Assembly: GCF_014356525.2 (NCBI RefSeq)
Contig: NC_052509.1
Location: 30,212,436-30,276,435 of the forward strand
Source of the DNA: Nilaparvata lugens
Lineage: Eukaryota; Arthropoda; Insecta; Hemiptera; Delphacidae
DNA length: 64,000 nt
Direction of reading: 5' to 3'
The position numbers and the translations under genes were made by a program. Shown here piece by piece: positions 55,475 through 64,000 of the stretch. The notes under the pieces were generated by a model. It was not told where the DNA came from. It worked only from the letters and a program-made list of their open reading frames with translations, and did no database searches. Every line of letters begins with the position of its first letter. Position 1 is the stretch's first letter.

Positions 55475-57515
55475 GTACCACATTTGAATACCCGATAATC
55501 AAGGCAAGATTTGTTAAGACGCTGTGGGGGGATAGCTACATATTACATTCAATGAATCAAAAAAAATAAAGAAATAAGCATATTCCTCCCATGAAGATAT
55601 TCAAGCTGGCTAAATAAAAAAAACTTGGATTCGTTCAATAAATCTAAATTAAAACTAAAAGCAAAACATCGACTAGTAAACAGATTAACGAAAGGGAAGG
55701 AGATATCAGTAATGGTTACTGACCTTACCTTAATAGACTACTCCTGAACTCTTGTAAGGATATGTTAACTATATTAAACATTAGACTCTTAACAATTCGA
55801 GTATACCTTAATTTGAACTTGATGAAGATTAAACAATATTTTCAGTAAAAAAATTCAACTGTACTCAATCATATATGTAACCAAATGCTGCATATCTATA
55901 CAAACTCAAAGTACCACATTTGAATACTTGATAATCAAGGCAAGATTTGTGAAGACACAGTGATGGGGATAGTTACATATTACATTTGATGAATCAAAAA
56001 ATAAAGAAATAAGCATATTCCTCCCACGAAGATATTCAAGCTAGTTAAATAAAAAAAAACTTAGATTCTTTCAATAAATCCAAATTGACACTAAAAGCAG
56101 AACATTGACTAATAAACAGATTAATAAAAGGGAAAGAGATATCAGTAATGGTTACCGATCTTACCTTGATAGACTACTCCTGATGAACTCTTGAAAGGAT
56201 ATGTTAACTATATTAAACATTAGACTCTTAACAATTCGAGTATAGCTTCATTTGAACTTGATGAAGATTGAACAACATTTTCAGTTAAAAAATTTAATTG
56301 TACACATTCATATGTGAACAAACGCAGTATATCTGCACAAACTCTAAGTACCACATTCGAATACTTGATAATCAAGGCAAGATTTGTAAAGACACAGTGA
56401 TGGGGATAGCTACATATTACATTCAATGAATCAAAAAATAAAGAAATAAGCATATTCCTCCCATGAAGATATTCAAGCTGGCTAAATAAAAAAAACTTAG
56501 ATTCGTTCAATAAATCTAAATTAAAACTAAAAGCAAAACATCGACTAGTAAACAGATTAACGAAAGGGAAGGAGATATCAGTAATGGTTACTGACCTTAC
56601 CTTAATAGACTACTCCTGAACTCTTGTAAGGATATGTTAACTATATTAAACATTAGACTCTTAACAATTCGAGTATACCTTAATTTGAACTTGATGAAGA
56701 TTAAACAATATTTTCAGTCAAAAAATTCAACTGTACTCAATCATATATGTAACCAAATGCTGCATATCTATACAAACTCAAAGTACCACATTTGAATACT
56801 TGATAATCAAGGCAAGATTTGTGAAGACACAGTGATGGGGATAGTTACATATTACATTTGATGAATCAAAAAATAAAGAAATAAGCATATTCCTCCCACG
56901 AAGATATTCAAGCTAGTTAAATAAAAAAAACTTAGATTCTTTCAATAAATCCAAATTGACACTAAAAGCAGAACATTGACTAATAAACAGATTAATAAAA
57001 GGGAAAGAGATATCAGTAATGGTTACCGATCTTACCTTGATAGACTACTCCTGATGAACTCTTGAAAGGATATGTTAACTATATTAAACATTAGACTCTT
57101 AACAATTCGAGTATAGCTTAATTTGAACTTGATGAAGATTGAACAACATTTTCAGTTAAAAAATTCAATTGTACACATTCATATGTGAACAAACGCAGTA
57201 TATCTGCACAAACTCTAAGTACCACATTTGAATACTCAATAATCAAGGCAAGATTTGTAAAGACATAGTGATGGGGATAGTTACATATTACATTTAATGA
57301 ATCAAAAAATGAAGAAATAAGCATATTCCTCCCATGAAGATATTAAAACTAGTTGAATAAAAAAAAGCTTAGATTCTTTCAATAAATCTAAATTGACACT
57401 AAAAGCAAAACATCGACTAGTAAACAGATTAATAAAAGGGAAGGAGATATCAGTAATGGTTACCGATCTTACCTTAATAGACTACTCCTGATGAACTCTT
57501 GAAAGGATATGTTAA
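55375..57515 (+). repeat. Tandem array of about 435-bp units with alternating A/B variants
   Basis: Five units starting near 55375, 55812, 56250, 56690 and 57121. Each has TTTGAACTTGATGAAGATT, an ATTTTCAG splice-acceptor-like site, CAAGGCAAGATTTGT, AAAAAATAAAGAAATAAGC and TAGACTACTCCTGA. Units 2 and 4 share one set of variants (AAACAATATTTTCAGT) and units 3 and 5 another (GAACAACATTTTCAGTT), so the higher-order period is about 870 bp. The first unit overlaps the 3' end of the Ser/Pro gene, so the array grew from the end of that gene. Confidence 0.92.
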
Positions 57516-57517
57516 CT

Positions 57518-57850
57518 AAATTTCTTGATTCAGCTTAATATTTGTTTTGATATGACACATTATTTGTTTTCATATGTTTAAGTACAGTTGAATTAAATAA
57601 TATAAAAGATAGTCACATCCAGATAAACAATATTGTATCAAAATTTCTTGATTCAGCTTAATGTTTGTGTTCATGTGCCGCATTATTTTGTTTTCATATG
57701 TTTGAGTACAATTGAATTTATTAACAGAAAAAAGGTAGTCATATATAAACAATTCTATAAAAATTTCTCGATTTGGCTTAATGTCTGTGTTGATATGACG
57801 TATCTGTTTTTATACAAAAATAATGTATCAAAATTCCTTATTTGAAATGA
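57518..57850. repeat. Three tandem units of about 120 bp
   Basis: Units start near 57521, 57642 and 57761 with TTTCT(T/C)GATT(C/T)(A/G)GCTTAAT, followed by TGTTTTCATATGTTT and a poly-purine stretch. They are diverged copies. No gene. Confidence 0.85.
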
Positions 57851-58297
57851 AGTTAGTTAAAATTCAATTTGTAGATTATTCACTTACCTTTCAATTAATG
57901 ATAGAGTTGATTACTGCTACAGTCCTGCTAAAGATGTTATAGTGATGATGAAGATGATGATGATGATGATGTAACACTATTATATAGTAGTTGCTTCCTT
58001 CTTGAAGAATCACTAAGGAGTGAAGATTTTCCTGATCTGAACTTATATTTATACTTTTTTGTATTGAACAGTAAAAAGTCTGTTAGTAACGTTTCACATA
58101 CATGTTTGAACATGTATAAGAAGATGGTGACTGGTTATGCAACAATGCGTATACTGAATAATGAATCAAGACTCCACTTACATGTTCAAACATGTGTGTG
58201 AGATCAATAGTTAGTTCTCACTCTACTAAATAGTGAAGACAGTATATTTGTATTTATCAAACTCGCATTTATCAGTCTTAGTTGGAGCTTTGAGAAG
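57851..58297. other. Non-coding stretch with a (GAT)n run and two 16-bp inverted sites
   Basis: A GATGATGAAGATGATGATGA-type run near 57943-57970. Further on, ACATGTTTGAACATGT (58100-58115) and its reverse complement ACATGTTCAAACATGT (58180-58195) lie 64 bp apart. Each is also a near-palindrome. They precede the membrane-protein ORF and could be regulatory sites. Confidence 0.5.
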
Positions 58298-58555
58298 TTG
58301 AGACATAAAATGTTATTACAAAATGGATCTGATGAGTGTGAAAATAATAGCATGACTAAAAACAAAATTTCGTATTCAATCAATTCATTAAAATTAATTT
58401 GTATTTTCACTGTAATCTTATATTGGTTTGCAATAATTATCCTATTATATGCAAATTATAATAAATTCTGTAGATGTGGTGACTTGGCTTCATCAAATTT
58501 TACAAATATACTTCAGTTCAATATATCGCTTCAAACAAATAATAGCAATGAGTGA
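58298..58555 (+). CDS. Small single-pass membrane protein of Polinton A
   Basis: An 85-codon intact frame. A polar N-terminus (MRHKMLLQNGSDECENNSMTK) precedes one strongly hydrophobic segment of about 22 residues (LKLICIFTVILYWFAIIILL). A Cys-containing tail with possible N-glycosylation sites (NFT, NIS) follows. ATGs at 58298, 58310 or later could start it. The orientation and neighbours are those of the capsid-side genes. I do not recognise the family; it might act in virion exit or entry, but nothing in the sequence shows this. Confidence 0.5.
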   Translation: MRHKMLLQNGSDECENNSMTKNKISYSINSLKLICIFTVILYWFAIIILLYANYNKFCRCGDLASSNFTNILQFNISLQTNNSNE

Positions 58556-58684
58556 TAATAGTTAGATAGTTAGAGAGTGATAATATTGATTCAGATGAAT
58601 TTTCTAAACACTTGTTAGATATGGAAAAAACAAAGACTAGTACTCTATCTTATTCATAATCTTGTATTATTTCAGCGATAGGTA
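58556..58684. other. Short non-coding gap before the MITE
   Basis: AT-rich, with no motif noted. Confidence 0.4.
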
Positions 58685-59317
58685 TTAACCCTTCCACTAC
58701 CAAGCGGGGTAATTGGACTACCCCAACCCACATTTTCCCCATTTTTTTGTAGATAATGTTGTTGTATTTCATTGAAAACTTGAGTACTTGTTAAAAACAT
58801 ATCACTTTAGTTGTTTTTTCTCATAAAATCATTTCATTCCTCTTATTTTTTCAATTATTAGCAGATTTATCCTTGGGGTAACTCTATAACCCCGCTTGGT
58901 ATTCCATGTCATGCAATTTTTTGGTATATTCCATCCATTATCGGAATGCATAAGATATAAATTTAATGTCCAATTATCATTTTTTCGCCAAACCTGATTC
59001 ATAATGATCACTTGAAATCTAAATTTGAAAAAATTGCTTCTCTATAGCCATAATTTAATTATTTGACAACATTTCCCCTACATCTATTTGATAGAATGCT
59101 CAATTTTTTTGTCCTGTCAGTTTTTGATTGAAAACATATTTTTCAACAAAAGAAATTTATTTTTAATTATATTAAAAGCTTTTGTAATGCATTTCATAGA
59201 TGAATTAATGGAAAAAAATATAGAATAAAGATATAAAACAGAAATCTTGTTGGGGTGACCCAGTTACCCCAGTTGGTATTCCGTGTATGTGAAGAAGGTT
59301 GGTAGTCCAAGGGTTAA
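58685..59317. mobile_element. piggyBac-type MITE flanked by TTAA
   Basis: TTAA at 58685-58688 and 59314-59317 flanks a 625-bp element whose ends are CCCTTCCACTACCAA and, read inward from the right, CCCTTGGACTACCAACC. TTAA targets and CCCTT-type ends are hallmarks of the piggyBac superfamily. No transposase is present. Internal blocks (GCGGGGTAA...CTACCCC; GTGACCCAGTTACCCC; TTGGTATTCC) are repeated near both ends. Confidence 0.85.
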
Positions 59318-59619
59318 GAAAATATCTGAATCTTTTGGAAATGAGCTAAATGACTGGTATTCTTCATTGATTAATCCCTATTAAGATATATGTAACTTTT
59401 ATAATAATTATAATGTAATCAACAATTGTGTAAACCCACAATTTGATGTTATTGATGTTGATATAAATCTACTTTTAAACAAAACAAAACAGTTTTGTAT
59501 TACAAATTGAAAGATGACTGACAGAAGTTAGGAGTATTGAATGTCATTCTTTCGAGTTAGGTAGTCGGATGTAAGTTTATAGTTTTGATTAGTGTTACAG
59601 TGACTGTCTAAGTGATAGT
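59318..59619. other. No gene seen
   Basis: AT-rich upstream region of the PLA2-protein gene. No TATA box as clear as those of the other genes. Confidence 0.5.
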
Positions 59620-60320
59620 ATGGTGAAAGTTGGATGTAAAGGGAAGGTTAGTTCACATAGTACAAGTCATATCAAGTCTAAAAAATTCAAAAAAGTGGTA
59701 TTGTTGGTAGCAGACTATTATCAGAGCTCGGTAGTATAGCATCTAGCATAATTAATGAGGGGATCAATATTTTACCAATTTAAATTCATCCATTTTCATA
59801 CCAGTATTGCAGCCCTGGCACAAAGTTGGAAAAGCGATTGAAAAGAGGTGATAAGTGTATAAATTCATTAGATAAAGCATGTAAGGTACATGACATAGCC
59901 TACAGTCAGTTCAGCGATAACAAAACACGTGCAAAAGCTGATGCTATATTAGCTGATAGAGCTTGGGAAATTTTTAAAGATTCAAATACACCACTTCCTG
60001 AGAAAGCATCAAGTTATTTGGTAAATCTTGCAATGAAGACTAAGAAAGCTATTGGTTCTGCTATTCATCGTATACGTAGAAGAGGTAGAAAAAGAAAAGG
60101 TGAGAGGTATTCAGTGAGAAAGCCATCCACCATGAAAAGCGATTTAATTCGTAAAGAGACTATTAAGCAACTCAAAACACATGTAAAAGGGAGAGGATAT
60201 TATTCAAAGCCATATCCACAGTATTATGGAGGAGGTAGGTTATTAAACACAGCAAGAACACATATTCCATTTGGTGCAATCGGACTAGTAGGAAAGAAAA
60301 AGAAAAGGAGAAAAGTTTAA
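59620..60320 (+). pseudogene. Polinton A virion protein with phospholipase A2-like domain
   Basis: From an ATG at 59620 (MVKVGCKGKVS) through a glycine/hydrophobic region in a shifted frame (VGSRLLSELGS) to an intact stretch 59826-60320. The key motif is YCSPGTKLEKRLKRGD followed by DKACKVHDIAYSQ, the calcium-loop and HD dyad of the parvovirus-VP1/Polinton PLA2 fold. In viruses this enzyme acts on endosomal membranes. Downstream are RAKADAILADRAW and a strongly basic stretch (RIRRRGRKRKG, KKKKRRKV), nuclear-localisation or DNA-binding in type, with YYSKPYPQYYGGG between. At least two frameshifts affect the N-terminal third. Confidence 0.82.
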
Positions 60321-60346
60321 AGAAAGCGTATTAGGAAAACACGAAA

Positions 60347-60718
60347 ATGAATTATTTAAAGTGAGATAAAGCATTATCAAACTTTGATTTGCTAATTTCA
60401 GCTAAACTATCAAAAATACCATTACGTGGTGTTTATATGTTGAACAAGCTACCGGATAGAGTACTTACTAATGAAATGATAATAGTTAATTTGGATAGAG
60501 ATAGTGGAGTTGGATCACATTGGGTAGCCTGTCATAAAATAGCAGATAATATTTACTATTTTGATCCTATAGGGAATTTACAGCCTCCAAAAATGTTAGT
60601 GGATTACTGGTGTAAACAAAAGAATATTAATATCTATTATAATATTGATCAGGTACAATCATATACTTCAAATATATGTGGACATCTATGTCTCTTGTTT
60701 CTTTGTAATCAGTTATAA
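60347..60718 (+). pseudogene. PRO: Polinton A maturation protease (adenain-like, C5 family)
   Basis: This cysteine protease would process capsid precursors. Visible active-site parts are GSHWVACHK (catalytic His), YYFDPIGN (Asp), a Gln in DQVQSYTSN, and CGHLC (nucleophile Cys). The frame opens at ATG 60347 and has a TGA at 60362-60364, then is open from 60365 to the stop at 60716-60718. About 122 codons is near the usual short Polinton form. It lies directly between the PLA2-protein and penton-like genes. Confidence 0.88.
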
Positions 60719-60748
60719 GTGTTGAATGCTGAGAGAAGAATCTATAAA

Positions 60749-61441
60749 ATGGTTGTTATAACATTATCATCAAATACGAGTGAGCTTTATGAAACTTTAC
60801 CAGAAGTACTTGAACTTTCAAGCGAGACTGAATGGGAGATAGGCTTAATAAATTTGTGGACCTTCAACTCAATACCTAATGTAGAGAAAGGAAAGAACTC
60901 TAGTTTCAAATTCGGTGATAATCTACTGAAACTGGAAACAGGATCATATGAAATTGATACAATTATAGAAGCATTAAAAGAAAAATTTAACATAAGTGAT
61001 GAATCTAATGATTTAAAAGTTATAGGTGATAACAATACATGAAAAACAGAAATATATTTGAGTAAAGCAATTGATTCAAGTCAGCAAGATTCTATTGCAC
61101 CGATATTAGGTTTTGATAGAGAAATTTGAGTGCCAAATGTTTGGCATTACTCGAAAAATCAAGTATCAATATCAAATATTTCCTCGATTATAGTTTCATG
61201 TAATCTAGTGTGTAGTACATATGCTAATGGAAAAGAAACACATAGTTTATATGAATTCCCACCAAAGGTACCACCAGGTTATCTGATCAATGAAACACCA
61301 AATCCAATAATTAATGTGAGCTTATGTACACATAAATTTCAAACCATTAGTGTAAAGATCACTGACCAGAACGGTAGTTTATTAGATTTCAGAGGTGATA
61401 GAATAACAGTGAGATTACATATACTTAAAAAACAGTATTAA
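60749..61441 (+). pseudogene. Polinton A penton-like / minor capsid protein
   Basis: From ATG 60749 (MVVITLSSNTSELYETLPEV) one frame runs to 61439-61441, broken only by TGA at 61040-61042 and 61127-61129. N-terminal strands resemble the single jelly-roll protein of Polintons (WEIGLINLWTFNSIPNV; SYEIDTIIEALKEKF). The C-terminal part has SLYEFPPKVPPGYLI and LLDFRGDRITVRLHI, a signature I associate with this family from memory. It should form capsid vertices with the major capsid protein. It lies 30 bp after the protease. Confidence 0.72.
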
Positions 61442-61522
61442 CATGGGCTTTATTGTTTACAATTTTTGCAAGCATATTCTTAATATAGAAATGTAAATCA
61501 GACTGGATGGAAAGGATAAAGT

Positions 61523-61699
61523 ATGAAACCAATTAAATGGGGTGTGCCTAAAAAGAGAAAGAAGTTAATGCATAGATACAATGGTGGAGATTTGATTAGT
61601 AAGAGTTCATACTCTGTGCTGTTAACATCAAAAAACGTACGCATTTTAGAGAGATTAGGATCCCGTGCTAATTATTTTGTCAATGGCGGCAATAAGTGA
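61523..61699 (+). CDS. Small basic protein of Polinton A
   Basis: A 58-codon intact frame starting MKPIKWGVPKKRKK. The basic cluster PKKRKK resembles a nuclear-localisation signal. The C-terminal part (YSVLLTSKNVRILERLG) resembles a short protein I recall just upstream of Polinton capsid genes. It overlaps the start of the major capsid gene by 17 bp in another frame, which supports it as a real gene in a compact array. Function unknown. Confidence 0.6.
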   Translation: MKPIKWGVPKKRKKLMHRYNGGDLISKSSYSVLLTSKNVRILERLGSRANYFVNGGNK

Positions 61700-62895
61700 G
61701 ATACTAGATGTAGAAAGCGATGTACACTACTACAATGATATTACAAATTTTGAGTATCATACACATGGACCATATGCAAATCAAAAACTTGAACGCTCAG
61801 ATGAAGTGAGAATTCCTATAAATTCTATTGATCTTTATTGTCTTCCATGTCGTTCGTTTCTATTAATTGAAGGTCGAGTTGATCAAGTCAGATGCTGTGA
61901 CTGAGGTGTCAGCAACATATAGATTAATAAGTAACGCAATTGGCTATTTGTTTGATGAAATCAGATATGAGCTTGCAGGTACATCTATAGCTAAATCAAG
62001 ATTGGTTGGTATAACTTCTACAATAAAAGCATTATTGTTGAAAAATTTATGCGATAAGAATATTTTCCATTTAGCAGGATTTGATCATGAAGGATATACA
62101 TTAACTGATAATAAATTCAGCTTTTGTGTACCACTAAAACTAATTCTTCCTTTTTTCGAGGATTTCAAACATGTAATATTGAATTTAGAACAAGAGCTTG
62201 TACTACTTAGATCATCATCAGATATAAATTGTATTGAATCAGCAGATGGTGAGAGAGTTTCAATAACTTTGACTAAGCTAGTATGGAAGATGCCATATAT
62301 TGAGCTAGAAAATCATAGGAGACTAAAATTTCTGAAAATACTTGATGCAGACAGACCATTAAAATTAGCTTTCAGGGAATGGGAGATTCATGAATACCCA
62401 GTTCTTCCTTTAACAAAGGAGCATAGTTGGACAATCAGAACAACCTCCTCAGCAGATATTCCAAAATACATGATTTTAACATTTCAAACAAATAGGAAAT
62501 TAACAATGAAAGCTAATATGGCGAAATTTGATTTTTGTCATCTTCATAATGTTAAACTTCATTTGAACTTTCAGTATTATCCCTATGATCATTTCCTAGG
62601 TGGTAAGGTTTTGATGTACGAATCATTTCTTGATTTTGCATTATCGTACTATAATTTACCGGTAAATGCTGGATATGGAAATGCAATTGATTTTGCTAAG
62701 TTTAAGGATGAAACACCGATTTTTGTAATAGATTGTTCACATCAATCAGATCACTTGAAGGTATCGACTGATGTTAGAGTAGAAATTGAATTTGAAAAGC
62801 CAGTAACAAATTCGACAACAGCATATTGTATTCTTGTAAGTGATACATTAATGGGATATAAACCACTAACATCGCTTGTAAGAGAAGTGCAATAG
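61683..62895 (+). pseudogene. MCP: Polinton A major capsid protein (double jelly-roll)
   Basis: The main capsid building block. Start ATG at 61683 (MAAISEILDVESDVHYYNDI). The first frame gives EVRIPINSIDLYCLPC and FLLIEGRV, then shifts near 61870 into the frame that runs unbroken to 62895. The long part shows LFDEIRYELAG, DADRPLKLAFREWEIHEYPVLP, a FQTNRK region, HLNFQYYPYDHF, FVIDCSHQ and a closing LMGYKPLTSLVREV. These are the landmarks of the Polinton double jelly-roll capsid family. Total about 400 codons is slightly short for the family. One frameshift is the only lesion seen. Confidence 0.88.
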
Positions 62896-63059
62896 GTTTC
62901 TAATGGTATGTGTAGGTTTGTCAACTTCACAACAGAGTGCACGTAAATCAGTAAATGAGTTTAAGTATGAAGGTTAGTAAGTAGTTGCTCGCGAGATGTG
63001 GTGATACACACACCATTGATTCATCGTCAACAGCATTATTCTTAAGGCTACTGCAGAAG
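62896..63059. other. Short gap after the capsid gene
   Basis: Contains a 24-codon frame (MVCVGLSTSQQ) and several stops. No motif. Confidence 0.4.
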
Positions 63060-63254
63060 ATGGAAGAACTAGTTAAGATCAAGGAGGAAGAAGAGGGTGA
63101 TATTTATGATAGACTTTCAGCTTACTATACCGGTACTAATAGTTCATTTAATGAGATGCATCATTCTAAACCAGTTTCTAAACAAGAACGACAAGCATAT
63201 TCTCGTGCTGTTCAGTATAATTTAGATAGTGAAGACACTTTGCAAATTGATTGA
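63060..63254 (+). CDS. Small acidic ORF of Polinton A, unknown
   Basis: 64 codons from ATG 63060 (MEELVKIKEEEEGDIYD) to a stop at 63252-63254. Upstream the frame is open to 62985 without an ATG. It overlaps the start of the next ORF in a different frame, so it may be the true N-terminus of that gene after a frameshift. No family recognised. Confidence 0.35.
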   Translation: MEELVKIKEEEEGDIYDRLSAYYTGTNSSFNEMHHSKPVSKQERQAYSRAVQYNLDSEDTLQID

Positions 63255-64000
63255 AGAAGATGAGGTGCTCAATAATGAAGCTGAGAAGGAGAATGCAGTA
63301 TTGAAAGAAACAGGTGAGTCAGATATTTCAACTCTCTGTGTGGTCGAATTTCATGGATTTAAAAATTATTCAGATAATTCATTTATTCTAAAAGAATTTG
63401 CGCTTATTGATACATGTCAAACATACGTTTTATATCATTTCAAACCACCATTTCCTAAATCAGAACTTCCATGGAAATCATATTGTGATGTATCTTGGCT
63501 GGAATTTTATCATCATAAGATGATATGGGAGATGGGAGATACTGAATACTCAGATAATATTATCAAAAGTTGTCTACAAAACTATCAAAAAGTTTATACT
63601 AAGGGTAGAGAAAAGATGGGATTTTTAAAGAAATTTCATGCTAATGTAGAGATGATATCAGATAATTCTTAAAGACCGGATTACAAAAAATTTGAAAGTA
63701 GTTGGTGTAATGAGATTTGCAAAATACATAGATCGGTTGGGAATAGACATTGTGCGCTTTTCAGCGCAAATCATTATCTTTCAGAATTACTAATAAAGTC
63801 AGAAGTAATGTGTAAACAACATGTGGATTATATGTGTGAGAGTGAGAGGATGAGATCTATGAAAAGTTGTCCTTTTTATAATAGTGAGAAAAAAAGAAAG
63901 TATGCAAGACAGGGTTTTCTCTACAATGGTAGTAAAGTAATTTGTGTTTATTGTGGATATGAACTGTTTATGCATAGAGCTAGAATATGTAATCTTAATA
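63247..64000 (+). pseudogene. Nuclease-like ORF running into a BIR-like zinc motif (cut by window end)
   Basis: One frame runs from about 63247 to the window end with a single TAA at 63670-63672. The first part (VVEFHGFKNYSDNSFILKEFALID, then HFKPPFPKSELPWKS) resembles a DEDD-exonuclease-like ORF that, from memory, is associated with arthropod Polintons and related repeats. NRHCALFSANHY follows. Near the end, KYARQGFLYNGSKVICVYCGYEL matches the core of a baculoviral IAP repeat (A-x-x-GF-x-Y-x-G...V-x-C-x-x-CG). The rest of the BIR (its His and last Cys) lies at or beyond the window edge. BIR proteins block caspases; such a function here is inference. Confidence 0.5.

Larger units (their letters stand above)
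21190..64000. mobile_element. Polinton A: old Polinton/Maverick, interrupted by three other elements
   Basis: This is a self-synthesising DNA transposon with virus-like genes. Minus-strand order from high to low coordinate: POLB, integrase, unknown, packaging ATPase, PW-type, then (across a 22.5-kb insertion) the fibre-like gene. Plus strand: Ser/Pro-repeat protein, membrane protein, PLA2 protein, protease, penton-like, small basic protein, major capsid, nuclease/BIR-like ORF. Genes are close-packed and nearly all carry nonsense or frameshift lesions, so the copy is long dead. No terminal repeat is visible: the right end lies beyond the window and the left end is lost near the copia element. 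Confidence 0.88.

Noticed and set aside
61040..61129. TGA recoding (as Trp or Sec) in the Polinton genes
   Set aside because: Other lesions in the same element are TAA and frameshifts, and no alternative-code element is expected in an insect nucleus. Simple decay explains them.

Overview
The window is AT-rich eukaryotic DNA made almost entirely of nested mobile elements. I recognise no ordinary host gene. Several dispersed repeats (a CTTTCCTTGCCC-type repeat near 17.45 kb, a foldback MITE at 16.8 kb, GAGCGAAGCTCGG hairpins) look to me, from memory, like repeats of delphacid planthoppers such as Nilaparvata. I therefore suggest a hemipteran insect, with moderate confidence and no database check.

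Layout: an 8-bp satellite with a LINE tail in it (0.17-2.5 kb); a mariner with one nonsense codon (3.08-4.42 kb); about 6 kb with no gene found; a complete-looking non-LTR retrotransposon on the minus strand with only in-frame stops (10.4-15.96 kb); a MITE and a TTA-flanked inverted-repeat element (16.8-18.4 kb); a 5'-truncated copia element (about 18.4-20.74 kb). From about 21.2 kb to the window end lies one old Polinton/Maverick (here 'Polinton A'). Its minus-strand genes are POLB, integrase, an unknown gene, packaging ATPase, a PW-type protein and a fibre-like MSIDKFGR protein. Its plus-strand genes are a Ser/Pro-repeat protein, a small membrane protein, a PLA2-domain virion protein, an adenain-like protease, a penton-like protein, a small basic protein, the major capsid protein, and a nuclease-like/BIR-like ORF cut by the window end. 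Nearly all carry stops or frameshifts.

Polinton A is interrupted three times. A Ty3/gypsy-like LTR retrotransposon (22.24-44.74 kb, both LTRs, a polypurine tract, gag and protease remnants) sits at the end of the PW gene. A 925-bp foldback with a hammerhead-ribozyme-like core sits in the integrase. A TTAA-flanked piggyBac-type MITE sits in the capsid side. Inside the LTR element lies a second Polinton ('Polinton B', 23.47-37.77 kb). It is a giant palindrome: two inverted, near-identical arms of about 5.6 kb, each with a TATA box, a spliced leader and a full POLB gene, around a 2.7-kb loop, with no capsid or integrase gene. The right-arm POLB is an intact frame of about 1315 codons. This palindrome is flanked by an identical 176-bp direct repeat, and its terminal repeats are tandem AGGTCA direct repeats with 3-bp spacing.

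The palindromic, POLB-only Polinton is the most unusual object here. It resembles the end-duplicated defective genomes known for protein-primed linear DNA replicons, captured in a chromosome. Assembly artefact must be excluded first.
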